Positions 1 through 8,373 of a stretch of 64,000 nucleotides of DNA are shown piece after piece (position 1 is the stretch's first letter; the number at the start of each line of letters is the position of its first letter). The DNA is from Desulfonatronum lacustre DSM 10312 (GTDB lineage Bacteria; Desulfobacterota; Desulfovibrionia; Desulfovibrionales; Desulfonatronaceae): positions 3,697,452-3,761,451 of the forward strand of contig NZ_KI912608.1 of assembly GCF_000519265.1 (NCBI RefSeq). Reading direction: 5' to 3'. The notes under the pieces were generated by a model. The model saw only the letters and a program-made list of their open reading frames with translations, was not told the origin of the DNA and did not search any database. The translations under genes were made by a program, and so were the position numbers.

Positions 1-336
1 AAATGTCTGACCAAGGCGTTTCGCAGCGAGCGGGTGCACATCTTCAACGACAGCGTGGAAAACGTCGGCGCCCTGGTCAACGGGCAGTTGCCGGGCAAGC
101 CGGACTATATCATTTCCGGCATTCCCTTTTCCTATCTCGACCAGCAAACCCGGCAGGAAATCATCCATCAAACCCACCAGATACTGGCCGAGAACGGCAA
201 GTTCCTGGCCTACCAGACGTTCTACCAGAAGGACGACCACCTGTTCGTGCATCTGGAGCATTTTTTCCGGAACGTCAAATCCGAGTTCGAGCTGCTGAAC
301 ATTCCCCCGATGCGGATTTATGAAGCCGTGAAATAA
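1..336 (+). CDS. SAM-dependent methyltransferase, C-terminal part (phospholipid N-methyltransferase / rRNA dimethylase-like)
   Basis: The gene runs in from the left edge, so only about the last 111 residues are present. The fragment reads as the second half of a class I methyltransferase fold. DYIISGIPFSYL sits where PmtA-like phosphatidylethanolamine methyltransferases and rRNA adenine dimethylases have their catalytic-loop (S/N)G(L/I)P motif. It is followed by a QTHQILAENGKFLAYQTF strand and the C-terminal pair of strands. The substrate (phospholipid headgroup or RNA) cannot be decided from this piece. The downstream gene starts 24 bp later with its own strong ribosome binding site, so the two may be co-transcribed. 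Family fairly clear, exact function inferred. Confidence 0.6.
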   Translation, partial: KCLTKAFRSERVHIFNDSVENVGALVNGQLPGKPDYIISGIPFSYLDQQTRQEIIHQTHQILAENGKFLAYQTFYQKDDHLFVHLEHFFRNVKSEFELLNIPPMRIYEAVK

Positions 337-360
337 CCCTGTCGAGCAAGGAGGGGCGTC

Positions 361-1515
361 GTGCGCAAGGTCCTGATGGTTGCAATCGGCGCGGTGGTCC
401 TGGCCGCGGCGCTCTTGATCCTCTTCTGGCGTCCCGGAGATGAGCAAGCGCTCGTGGATGTTCCCCCCGCGCGGACGGCTTCTCCCGAGCCGCAAGCTCC
501 CGTGGGCTCGCGGTACGTCGCGCCTCTTGTCGCTCCCGACTCTCCACCTGGTCCCGCAATACATCCGTCCGACGAGGCAACGGATGCTCCCGGCTTGCCG
601 AAAACCCAGCCGGACGCCCAGTCAGAAGCCCAGCCAGACTCCCTGGAAGACTCCCTGGACGCCGGCCCTGACGAGCCCGAGCCGTCCGGCGTGTCGAACA
701 TCAGCGGCACTTTTTTCGATGACTTGGCCGGGCAGATCGTGGCTGGATACCATCCGCCCCGGTCCGAGTTCAATTCCGGGTCCCGGGGGCGGTTGCAATT
801 CCATTTTTCGTCCCTGAACCGGCGCTATGGCATGGACTTGGTCGGCCTGGAGCACCAAAGTCCGTCGCTGATCCAGGGCAGGGAGGAGATTTTCCGGAAC
901 CTGCTTCAGCCCGAGGCTTTGGAAACCATATGGGCGCTGTTCATGCCGGTCTTCGAGCAGGCCTTGGATGAAGCGCTTCAGACGGGCCGGTGGTCCTTTC
1001 CGGCGGCGGGATCGTCGCCCGATGAGCGCGGCCTGACCATCCAGGAGCAGCAGGAGTTCTACCGCTTGTTGTCCGGTTCCGCCGCGGCCCTGGCCCAGGC
1101 TGTGCAAAGCTACGCGGACCATGAAGACGCTCCGGCCCTGACGGAGCGGTGGCTCCAAACCCAGACCAAGGCCGATGCCGCCCACTCCCGGTACCAGCAG
1201 GCCGATGCCGAACTCTTGGTCGCCCAGGAGGAAACCCCCGACGATGAGGTGCGGATTCTGGCCGAACGACTGGAACGGGACGCCGCGGCCCAGGGAATCA
1301 TGCAGGCCATCGCCGCCAGGGAACAGGCCCGGCAAGACCTGCTGACCATTTACGTCACCGGGGCCTCCCGCCCCGAACTGAGTGAATCCGAACTGGTCTA
1401 CCTCGCCGAATGGCTCTTCCGCCGCGTTCAAGCCCACCCCGAGCGCATCCAGGCCATCCGCTTCATGGCCGATAAATTCCGCGAACTGTCCCTGCGTCTG
1501 AGTCCGGGTTCCTGA
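361..1515 (+). CDS. Single-pass membrane-anchored protein of unknown function
   Basis: 384 residues starting at GTG, preceded by AAGGAGG at 348-354, which fixes the start. Residues about 4-23 form one hydrophobic helix, followed by a Pro/Ala/Ser/acid-rich linker to about residue 110, then a mostly helical domain. The domain is rich in Gln, Glu and Ala and includes a likely coiled stretch around residues 260-330. The layout (N-terminal anchor, disordered linker, helical periplasmic domain) loosely recalls lipase-chaperone or periplasmic scaffold proteins, but no family motif was recognised. It ends 14 bp before the convergent polyketide operon. Function unknown. Confidence 0.7.
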   Translation: MRKVLMVAIGAVVLAAALLILFWRPGDEQALVDVPPARTASPEPQAPVGSRYVAPLVAPDSPPGPAIHPSDEATDAPGLPKTQPDAQSEAQPDSLEDSLDAGPDEPEPSGVSNISGTFFDDLAGQIVAGYHPPRSEFNSGSRGRLQFHFSSLNRRYGMDLVGLEHQSPSLIQGREEIFRNLLQPEALETIWALFMPVFEQALDEALQTGRWSFPAAGSSPDERGLTIQEQQEFYRLLSGSAAALAQAVQSYADHEDAPALTERWLQTQTKADAAHSRYQQADAELLVAQEETPDDEVRILAERLERDAAAQGIMQAIAAREQARQDLLTIYVTGASRPELSESELVYLAEWLFRRVQAHPERIQAIRFMADKFRELSLRLSPGS

Positions 1516-1529
1516 TTTCCGTCTTCCTC

Positions 1530-2753
1530 TCACCGGGAAAGGGCCAGGACGCTGTTGGTCCCGCCGAAGGCCAGGGATTGGGACAGGGCGTGGGGTTGGT
1601 CGCGGTTGGTCGTTATGGTGAGGGGAGACAGGGCGATGTCCTCGCCCGGTTCGGAGAATCCGGGACTCGCGGGAACCTTGCCCAGGCGCAGAAACGCCAG
1701 GCTGAGCACGGCTTCGATGGCCCCGGCGGCGCCGAGGGTATGCCCCGTGGCGCCTTTGGTGGACAGGAGCGGGACGGCGGGCAAGGCCTCGGCCAAGACT
1801 TTGCTTTCCACGGCGTCGTTGTCCTTGGTTCCCGTGCCGTGGGCATTGATGAAGGCGATGTCGTCCGCGCAAAGACCGGAGAGGCGCAGTGCCTCGGTCA
1901 GGGCGGTTTTCAGCCCCACCCCTTCGGGGTGCGGCGCGGTCAGGTGATGGGCGTCGCAGGCCGTCCCGTATCCGAGAATTCTCCCAAGTATTTCCCTCAG
2001 CACTCCCTTCCCCGCCTCTTTCCCCGACGGCTGGGCCTCCAGAATCATGATCCCCGCGCCCTCGCCCAGATTCAGCCCTCGGCGAGCCCGGTCAAAGGGG
2101 CGGCACGGCTCCGGGTCCATGATCTTCAGGGAAGCGAAGCCGTTGTAGGTTACCCGGCACAGCTCATCCGCGCCTCCGGCCACCACCACGTCACACAACC
2201 CCGCCCGGATCCACCCGGCCCCGATCCCGATGGCGTCCGTACCCGAGGAACAGGCGTTGGTCACGGTCTGACACGGCCCCCGGAATCCGAATTCCCGAGC
2301 GATGGCCGACGCGGGGTTGCCGCGCAGATAGCGCCGCACGGGCTCCATGTCCGGATGCAGGGACTGGAGATATTCGCGGTAAAATTCCTCACTGTTCAGC
2401 GTCCCGCCCACGGTGGTGCCGATGCAGACCCCGATGCGCAAATCTTGGCGACGATCCGTCGAGAGAACAGCCTGCTCAAGGGCCTCGCGGGCCGCGTGCA
2501 GGGCGAAGCGCACGGTCAGGGTCCGGCGGGTGTTCTGATCCTTCGCGAAGAACGCCTCGGGGACCTCAAAGACGGGGTAGGCCGTGGGATGGCTGCTCTG
2601 AAACCGTCGGGCCGGGGCCGGAGCGCGGCGGCCCGAAAAGATGGTTTCCAGGCTCTGCTCCAGGTTCAAACCGGCCGCGCAGATGCATCCCATTCCGGTT
2701 ACGGCTACCGGCGCGGGGCTGTTCGCGGCATGGTTCGGACAAGATCCGCTCAC
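1530..2753 (-). CDS. Beta-ketoacyl-ACP synthase, FabF type (last gene of leftward operon)
   Basis: A condensing enzyme that joins an acyl starter or chain to malonyl-ACP. About 407 residues if it starts at the GTG at 2753, whose GTGA overlaps the stop of the upstream ACP gene; an ATG at 2783 would add ten unconserved residues. The full catalytic set is visible: Cys about 168 in TNACSSG, His about 305 in NAHGTGT, His about 338 in KGATGHTLGAAG. The N-terminal VTGMGCI strand is typical of FabF. Being coupled to an ACP gene and lying among acyltransferase, thioesterase and exporter genes points to specialised polyene or lipid synthesis rather than housekeeping fatty acid synthesis. Confidence 0.9.
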   Translation of the reverse strand: MSGSCPNHAANSPAPVAVTGMGCICAAGLNLEQSLETIFSGRRAPAPARRFQSSHPTAYPVFEVPEAFFAKDQNTRRTLTVRFALHAAREALEQAVLSTDRRQDLRIGVCIGTTVGGTLNSEEFYREYLQSLHPDMEPVRRYLRGNPASAIAREFGFRGPCQTVTNACSSGTDAIGIGAGWIRAGLCDVVVAGGADELCRVTYNGFASLKIMDPEPCRPFDRARRGLNLGEGAGIMILEAQPSGKEAGKGVLREILGRILGYGTACDAHHLTAPHPEGVGLKTALTEALRLSGLCADDIAFINAHGTGTKDNDAVESKVLAEALPAVPLLSTKGATGHTLGAAGAIEAVLSLAFLRLGKVPASPGFSEPGEDIALSPLTITTNRDQPHALSQSLAFGGTNSVLALSR

Positions 2754-3004
2754 TGGGGATTGCGCTCCTGGATGAAGTCGCACAGCGCGTTGACGGATTG
2801 AAAGGCCGTGCGCCCTTGCTCCATGTCCGCGATGACCACGCCGAAATGCTTCTGGATGATCACCACCAACTCCACCGCATCCAGGGAGTCCAGCCCCAGT
2901 CCCTCCCCGAAGAGCGGCGCGTCGTCGTCAATATCCTCGGGGGAGACATCCTCCAGATTCAGTTCCTCGACCAGGGTTTGTTTGACTTTATCCTTGAAGG
3001 TCAT
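2750..3004 (-). CDS. Acyl carrier protein
   Basis: 84 residues. The phosphopantetheine attachment site is the Ser in GLGLDSLDAVELVV (about residue 40), with the usual acidic flanks and helices of an ACP. It carries growing acyl chains as thioesters for the ketosynthases and modifying enzymes of this cluster. Its stop overlaps the GTG start of the next ketosynthase, so the two are probably translated together and may work as a pair. A second, different ACP is encoded at 18767-19030. Specialised rather than housekeeping, judging by its neighbours. Confidence 0.92.
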   Translation of the reverse strand: MTFKDKVKQTLVEELNLEDVSPEDIDDDAPLFGEGLGLDSLDAVELVVIIQKHFGVVIADMEQGRTAFQSVNALCDFIQERNPQ

Positions 3005-3043
3005 TGTGTCGTCCTTTGTTCGTCTTGAACGGCGTCTTATTCG

Positions 3044-4024
3044 TTATCGGGGTGTGTTCCACATGTCGTGAAAGTTGTAAAACTGGTAGGGATTGGCTTG
3101 AACATAGGTTTCCAGGGATTCCACGAATTCCAGGGCGAACGGTCGCAGGGCCTCCAGCCGACGATCCCGGATTCGGGGGACCCGGATCACCCGGGCCAGG
3201 TCCAGGGCATAGGCGTCGGGAGCGGTCTTGCGCGAGAAGAGCACGGCCACCGGGGCTCCGGTGGTGGCGGCGATTTTGTAGGCCCCTACCGGAAAGGCGG
3301 CTGGTTCGCCCAGAAACGGCAGCTCCAGATGGTTCTGGTCGTGGCCGAAGATCCGGTCGCCCATGACGCTGACGATTTCCCCGCGCCCCAAGGCCTGGAC
3401 GATTTCCACGGCCCCGCCCAGAAATCCGTTGGGGTCGATGATCCGGTATGGTGATTCCAGACCCTTATGTTCATGATAGTGCCGGTCCACGTCGCCCTGG
3501 TCCCGCTGCATGAGCAGGTGCGTCGGAACCTGAAGTCTGTTCAGGCCGGACATGGCCGCCTGCCAGCAGCCCACGTGGGCGCCCATCAGGATCAGTCCCT
3601 TTCCGTGGTCCAGCAGCTCCCGGAGTATCTGGAACCCGTTGAAACGGACGGCCAGGCTTTCCGGGCCGAGGATGCCCGCCCGGGCCCTGTCCACCAGGGC
3701 CTGGGCAAAGCAGAGGCTGAGCCGGAAACTGTCCGTAAAGGCCCGGAAGCCGGTGCGGGTCGGGAATCGGCGGCGGAGATAATGCCGGGTTCTGGCCCGA
3801 AGCCGGGGCCGAAAGAGCAGGTAATACGCAACCACCGGGTAGGTCCAGGCATAGGCCAGACGACGCCCGCCCAGGCGAACGGCCAGATAGAAGAACTGGT
3901 GCTGCCATTTGGCGGCGATGCTCCGGCTGGACCAGGATGAGGAGGCGGAACTATTCAGCATAGAGTAATACCGTTGCCGGGGTCGGAATCGGTATCGGGA
4001 TCGAAAACGCTGGGAAGCGTTCAT
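3044..4024 (-). CDS. Lysophospholipid / lauroyl acyltransferase-like protein (HtrB/LpxL family)
   Basis: A membrane-associated acyltransferase of the lipid A late-acyltransferase superfamily, also found in aryl-polyene clusters. The conserved WSSRSIAAKWQHQFFY start, LGGRR, LILMGAHVGCWQAA and DRIFGHD segments are visible. The catalytic HX4(D/E) motif reads H-VGCW-Q here, with Gln where an acid is usual. Start choice is uncertain: ATG at 4024 has a weak AGGA upstream, but the codons between 4024 and 3961 lie in a hexanucleotide repeat tract, and ATG at 3961 gives a more typical 305 residues. It probably loads an acyl or polyene chain onto a lipid acceptor. Confidence 0.8.
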   Translation of the reverse strand: MNASQRFRSRYRFRPRQRYYSMLNSSASSSWSSRSIAAKWQHQFFYLAVRLGGRRLAYAWTYPVVAYYLLFRPRLRARTRHYLRRRFPTRTGFRAFTDSFRLSLCFAQALVDRARAGILGPESLAVRFNGFQILRELLDHGKGLILMGAHVGCWQAAMSGLNRLQVPTHLLMQRDQGDVDRHYHEHKGLESPYRIIDPNGFLGGAVEIVQALGRGEIVSVMGDRIFGHDQNHLELPFLGEPAAFPVGAYKIAATTGAPVAVLFSRKTAPDAYALDLARVIRVPRIRDRRLEALRPFALEFVESLETYVQANPYQFYNFHDMWNTPR

Positions 4025-4078
4025 AATTTTTCCTGTTCCGATTCCGATTCCGATAGCGACCCCGACTCCGATTGCCGG
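3974..4078. repeat. Degenerate hexanucleotide repeat tract (GGAATC / CGATTC type)
   Basis: Imperfect 6-bp repeats read GGTCGGAATCGGTATCGG near 3977 and continue as CCGATTCCGATTCCGATA near 4037, interrupted once around 4010. A related tract lies between pstC and pstA (30172-30300). Here it overlaps the possible N-terminal codons of the acyltransferase and runs into the short spacer after the glycosyltransferase gene, which makes the annotated start uncertain. Such tracts occur between genes in many deltaproteobacteria; that statement is from general knowledge, not from a search. Confidence 0.7.
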
Positions 4079-4132
4079 AGCAAGGGCGGACACAAAATGT
4101 GCTGAGAAGATACGAAGAGCCAGCGGGGCGGG

Positions 4133-5332
4133 TCATGACGGATCGCGTTCTTTGGCGTTTCGCCGGATGGAGAGGCGCAGGAAGTGGGCCGTCATGAACG
4201 TTGCTCCGGCCACCAGGGAAGCCAGGACCGGAGCCAGGACCAGGGAGCCGAGCACCCATTCCCAGAGCCGGGCCGGGGCCTGCTGGCCCAGGGTCTGGAC
4301 GGTGAATTCCGTCAGCCATGAGCCGTGGCGCAGATAATGGCCGACCTCGATGCACAGCGCCGGTACCAGCGGCGGCATGCACAACTGGCTGGCGGTCAGG
4401 GCCACCACCCGGTTCTGGCCCAGATACCCGGCCGTGAGCAGGATGACCATGGTATGGATGCCCACCAGGGGCAAGGTGCCCAAGAACACGCCCAGGAAAG
4501 CGGCCCTGGCCAGGCCGCCCGGCGTGACCGTGTCGCGCAGCAGGATCTTCAGGGACTGGATTGGCCGGATGACGCTTATGGCCGCACTGTCGACCGCACT
4601 CCCTTGTGTCCGCTGGATGATCCGGCGATGGGGCCAGGGCAGCATGGAGCGCAGGGTCAGCCGGGTGTTCAGCCAGGATATCCGGACATTGTCCATGATC
4701 GCCCGAAAGTGGGAAACCCGCTGCGCGGCCGGGGGATAGTGGACCCTTATAGGCACGTCCAGCAGGTCCAGCCCGGCCCAGGCCGAGCGGACCAGCACCT
4801 CCACCTCGAAGGCGTAGCGGGTTTCGGTGAACTTCAGATGTTCGAACAGGGCCACGGGGTAGGCCCGGAAACCGCTTTGCGTGTCCAGGAGTTTGCGGCC
4901 GGTCTGGACGCGCAGCCAGAAATTGGAGAACCAGCGCCCGAACCTGGACGCCCGGGGCACGTTGGCCGCGGCGAAATCCCGTGCTCCAACGATGACGGCC
5001 AGGGGATGGTTGCGCACGGCGTCGAAAAACCGGGGCAGATCGGCGGGATCGTGCTGCCCGTCCGCGTCGATGGTCACGATGTGCGTCACGCCGAGGGCGG
5101 CGGCCTCCTGGGCCGCGGTGCGAATCGCCGCGCCCTTGCCCTGGTTCGTCCGGTGCGTCCGGATCTTGACGGGCAGGTCGGCGATCCGCGCCAGACCTTG
5201 GTCCGTGCTCCCGTCGTCCACCACCAGCACGTCCGGGTGCACCGCCAAAACGCCTTCCACCACCTGCCTGAGGGTGGCGCCGTGGTTGTACACGGGCACG
5301 ACCACGAGGATTTGGACTTTTGGGTTACGCAC
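4133..5332 (-). CDS. Family 2 glycosyltransferase fused to DUF2062
   Basis: About 399 residues from the GTG at 5332, which overlaps the end of the radical SAM gene by 8 bp. The open frame extends upstream to 5482, but that part is antisense-like overlap. Residues 1-220 form a GT2 domain: VVVPVYNHG, VVDDGSTD and the DXD-like TIDADGQHD motif for nucleotide-sugar binding. Residues about 260-380 carry several hydrophobic helices typical of DUF2062 (FLGTLPLVGIHT). The same fusion appears in aryl-polyene clusters. It likely adds a sugar to the lipid or polyene product, or to its carrier, on the cytoplasmic face of the inner membrane. Confidence 0.88.
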   Translation of the reverse strand: MRNPKVQILVVVPVYNHGATLRQVVEGVLAVHPDVLVVDDGSTDQGLARIADLPVKIRTHRTNQGKGAAIRTAAQEAAALGVTHIVTIDADGQHDPADLPRFFDAVRNHPLAVIVGARDFAAANVPRASRFGRWFSNFWLRVQTGRKLLDTQSGFRAYPVALFEHLKFTETRYAFEVEVLVRSAWAGLDLLDVPIRVHYPPAAQRVSHFRAIMDNVRISWLNTRLTLRSMLPWPHRRIIQRTQGSAVDSAAISVIRPIQSLKILLRDTVTPGGLARAAFLGVFLGTLPLVGIHTMVILLTAGYLGQNRVVALTASQLCMPPLVPALCIEVGHYLRHGSWLTEFTVQTLGQQAPARLWEWVLGSLVLAPVLASLVAGATFMTAHFLRLSIRRNAKERDPS

Positions 5333-6776
5333 CGTCGAACCTGTCCCTTCCGCGGGCAAAGCGGATGAATGTTCCGAGATTGGAGAGGAACCGACGCCAA
5401 CTGTCCGGGGAGCGCCAGAGCATGGCGGCGTAGTCCAGGAGAACCCGCGGGCGCTGGTAATGCTGGCGGTAGAAGGAAACATGCAGATCTTCCAGACGTT
5501 GGCGGGTAAAGCCGCGGGGCACGAACAGGAAGTGCATGCAGTCCATGCGGCTCCAATCCTCGTCGAACTCTCCGTGGTCGCGGATGGTCGCGTAGGCCGG
5601 AGCGCCGGGGAAGGGGGTGAACTTGGTCAGGTTGAAGTCGTCCACGGGCAGGGAGAAGAGGAATCGGCGGGTTTTTTCCACGCTTTCCTCGGTCTCTCCG
5701 GGCAGGCCGATCATCAACAGCCCCTTGACGCGAATGCCGGCTTTCTTGATCAGCCGGACCCGCCCGGCCAGTTGTTCCAGGTCCACCTTGCGGTTCATGG
5801 CGTGCAGCAGGTCCTGGTCCCCGGTTTCGATGCCCAGGCTGACCATCCAGCACCCGGCGGCCTTGAGGCGGCGAAGCAAAGGCTCGGTGACGTGTTCGGC
5901 GCGCACCGCGCAGTTGAAGGTCATGTCCAGGGGCGCATCCGCAAGCAGGTCCGTGAGTTGTTCGATGCGCTGGAGATGAAACGTGAACTGGTCGTCGTAG
6001 AAATTGACGTGCCGGATGCCGAAGCGCTCCTTGAGATAGCGCATGTGGTCATACAGATAGGCGGCGGAGTTGAAGCGGTAGCTGCGCTCGAACACGGACC
6101 GGTCGCAATAGGCGCAGGCGTACGGACATCCGCGACTGGACAAGGCGCTGGCGTTGGGCGTCGTGGGGTAGTTGAACACGGGCAGCGTGTAGCGGCCAGG
6201 GTAGCCCGGCAGGCGCTCATAGGCCGGGTAGGGCAGGTCGTCCAGATTCGGGATTCGGGGCCGGGGCCCGGCAAAGACGATTTCGTCGGCGCAAGCGCCT
6301 CGGGAGATCACTCCGAGGACATCCTGACTCCGGCCTGCGGTCTGGATCAGTTCCGCCAGGCTCTGCTCGCCCTCGCCGATGACGATATGGTCGATCACCG
6401 GGTGGTCGCGGAGCATTCGGTCCCGCAAGGCCGAGACATGCACCCCGCCGAAGACCACGCGCACCCCGGGCAGCACCGCCTTGGCCAACTTCGCCAGCCG
6501 GACTCCGTCCAGAAAGGCGGAAGTGGTGCAGGAAAAACCGATGAATCCGGGCCGCTTTTCCAGCAGCAGGTCGCGCATCCGTCGTTCCGAGTCCGGCCAG
6601 GCGTAAAAATCCACGATGTCCGACGCGATGCCCAGCTTTTTCAGGTACGCGGCCATTGTGGCCAATCCCAGGGGCGGCATGATGTTGGCCACGCGGGAAA
6701 TGTCCCCACCGGCCCGGCCGACGGCGTACCCCAGGGGATGGACCAGAAGAACGCGATTGTGGTCAAGAGTGGGCAT
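5325..6776 (-). CDS. Cobalamin-binding-type radical SAM protein (1)
   Basis: 483 residues from ATG at 6776; the longer open frame up to 6998 is antisense to the repeat-coding tail of the upstream gene. Residues about 5-150 form a Rossmann-like B12-binding domain (PPLGLATMAAYL, FIGFSCTTSAF, VFGGVHVS, GEGEQSLAEL). The radical SAM cluster is C217-X3-C221-X2-C224 (RGCPYACAYC), followed by a TIM-barrel region with GIETGDQDLL and GLPGETEESVEKT. Proteins of this class carry out radical methylations, ring formations or related chemistry. First of the leftward-read trio to lie next to the glycosyltransferase. Substrate unknown; likely an ACP-bound or lipid chain given the context. Confidence 0.88.
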   Translation of the reverse strand: MPTLDHNRVLLVHPLGYAVGRAGGDISRVANIMPPLGLATMAAYLKKLGIASDIVDFYAWPDSERRMRDLLLEKRPGFIGFSCTTSAFLDGVRLAKLAKAVLPGVRVVFGGVHVSALRDRMLRDHPVIDHIVIGEGEQSLAELIQTAGRSQDVLGVISRGACADEIVFAGPRPRIPNLDDLPYPAYERLPGYPGRYTLPVFNYPTTPNASALSSRGCPYACAYCDRSVFERSYRFNSAAYLYDHMRYLKERFGIRHVNFYDDQFTFHLQRIEQLTDLLADAPLDMTFNCAVRAEHVTEPLLRRLKAAGCWMVSLGIETGDQDLLHAMNRKVDLEQLAGRVRLIKKAGIRVKGLLMIGLPGETEESVEKTRRFLFSLPVDDFNLTKFTPFPGAPAYATIRDHGEFDEDWSRMDCMHFLFVPRGFTRQRLEDLHVSFYRQHYQRPRVLLDYAAMLWRSPDSWRRFLSNLGTFIRFARGRDRFDGA

Positions 6777-6795
6777 GGTTGCGTGCAGTCGGGCG

Positions 6796-8358
6796 TCAGG
6801 CTTCGGAAGTTGAAATACTCGCGGGGTATTGCGTGGCGAGATCGGTCGCGGGCGGGAAGGGGATGGACCGGCCGCCTTCTGGGGAGCGATGTGCCGGTGC
6901 AGAGGGAAAAGCTTCTTTTGACGAGCCGCCGTTCGCCTTCCCGTTCGTCCTCCCGTTCGCCCTCCCGTTCGCCCGGCCGTTCGCCCGGCCGTTCCCATTT
7001 TTTCCCCGACGCTGCTTCTCCGCGCTGATCAACTGGTCCCAGACCAGGCCGCGGTACCCGAAGCGGCGCATCACGTTCATGCGGTCCTGGGCGTTTCGTG
7101 GCGGGAAAAAACGGTCGCGACGACCGCGCAGGGCCTGGCTCACGGTTGCGTGCATGGTTTCGCGGTCCAGCAGCGGACTGTGGTAATAGGCGGGATGAAG
7201 CAGCGAGGTTTGCCGGTCGATCAGGCCTTCGGCCACGGCGCGGCGGTGCAGCCTGGTTCGCGGAAGGATGCGCAAACCGGAATACAGGAAGGCCACGCAG
7301 TGTTCCATCTTCTCCAGGTTGGCCAGGGTTTCCTTGATGGTCGCCTCGGTTTCCTCCGGTCCGCCGATGATCAGGTAATGGGCCAGGGGAATGTTTCGGG
7401 CCGCGCAGACGGCATTGAACCGCAATACGTCCGAGCAGCAAAAGCCTTTGCCGAGTCCGGCCAGGGTCGATTCGGCCAGGGCGTCCGAACCGACCTCCAT
7501 GCCCAGGAGGCCGGAGCGGAGCAACAGGTCCAGCTCCTCCTCCCGAATGCGTCCGGGACGAAAAAACGCGCTCCAGCGCACGGGCAGGTTACGCCTGAGC
7601 AATGCCTCGGCCACGGCCAGATAGTGGCCTTGATCGTCGTTGAACACGGAGTCGGTGAAAAAAACGTGGTCCACTCCGTGTTTCCGGGCCAGTTCGGCCA
7701 TGTCGTCCGCCACGTGTTCCGGGTCCCGCGGACGGATGGTGCGGCCCTCGATGGCCGGATAGCTGCAATACACGCAGTCGTGCGGACATCCTCGCTTGGT
7801 GTGCACGCCGGGCAGGCCGCTTTCCCGCTGATAGTACTCCAGGATCACGGGGTCCATCCGGGGCGAATGCATCCTGGTCGCGTCCAGCGGGCTGCTTTTG
7901 ACGATGAGCGGCCCGGTCTCTCCCCGCTCGATGCGGGAGAGCAGGTCCAGGACGGCCCGCTCACCTTCTCCGGCCACGCCGAAATCCGCGCCCAGGTACG
8001 CAAGGATGGCCTCGGGCATGATGGAAAACGCCGGACCGCCGACAATGATCGGGACGTCGTGGGTCGCGCGGAGCAGTTCCACGATTCGCCTGCTCCGGTC
8101 CAGAAACCACTGTTCCGGACCGCCGCAGGAGTCCACGTCGTCGATGTTGCGCAGCGAGAGGCCGACAACCCGGGGCTGAAATTCCAGCAAGGCCGTCCGC
8201 AGCGCATCGTCGGACTCGCCCATGGCCAGATAGTCGATCTGCCGGACTTCATGACCCGCGGCGCACAGTGCCTGGGCGACCACGGCCATGCCCAGGGGAT
8301 ACACCGGGTAGGGCTCGCGGTCCGTGTTCGTGGCAAGCAGGAGTATTTTCATCGGCAC
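6796..8358 (-). CDS. Cobalamin-binding-type radical SAM protein (2), with repeat tail
   Basis: About 520 residues from GTG at 8358 (ATG at 8352 is equally possible). Residues 1-150 form a B12-type domain (YPLGMAVVAQAL, VVGLSLRN, PIIVGGPAFSI, GEGERAVLDL). The [4Fe-4S] motif is C191-X3-C195-X2-C198 in KRGCPHDCVYC. GSDALAESTL and IIGGPEETEAT mark the barrel. After about residue 445 comes an unusual tail made of repeated Asn-Gly-Arg-Ala units and then a Ser/Pro-rich end, absent from the other two radical SAM proteins here. The gene lies 15 bp from the next radical SAM gene upstream and 19 bp from the one downstream. Reaction and substrate unknown. Confidence 0.87.
   Translation of the reverse strand: MPMKILLLATNTDREPYPVYPLGMAVVAQALCAAGHEVRQIDYLAMGESDDALRTALLEFQPRVVGLSLRNIDDVDSCGGPEQWFLDRSRRIVELLRATHDVPIIVGGPAFSIMPEAILAYLGADFGVAGEGERAVLDLLSRIERGETGPLIVKSSPLDATRMHSPRMDPVILEYYQRESGLPGVHTKRGCPHDCVYCSYPAIEGRTIRPRDPEHVADDMAELARKHGVDHVFFTDSVFNDDQGHYLAVAEALLRRNLPVRWSAFFRPGRIREEELDLLLRSGLLGMEVGSDALAESTLAGLGKGFCCSDVLRFNAVCAARNIPLAHYLIIGGPEETEATIKETLANLEKMEHCVAFLYSGLRILPRTRLHRRAVAEGLIDRQTSLLHPAYYHSPLLDRETMHATVSQALRGRRDRFFPPRNAQDRMNVMRRFGYRGLVWDQLISAEKQRRGKNGNGRANGRANGRANGRTNGKANGGSSKEAFPSAPAHRSPEGGRSIPFPPATDLATQYPASISTSEA
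6931..6990. repeat. 12-bp tandem repeat, five units, in frame
   Basis: Five consecutive 12-bp units starting GTTCGCC (6931, 6943, 6955, 6967, 6979), differing by one to three bases; the last two are identical. Read on the minus strand they encode Asn-Gly-Arg-Ala (with Thr/Lys variants) near the C-terminus of the second radical SAM protein. Since 12 bp equals four codons, changes in copy number keep the frame. Confidence 0.85.
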
Positions 8359-8373
8359 GAGGAAGGTACAAGA

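Noticed and set aside
6931..6990. CRISPR array from regular repeats
   Set aside because: Units are only 12 bp with no spacers; it is an in-frame tandem repeat.
6777..6998. N-terminal extension of the first radical SAM protein (Gly-Arg-Thr repeats)
   Set aside because: It is another frame of the 12-bp repeat encoding the tail of the upstream gene; conserved sequence begins only after ATG 6776.
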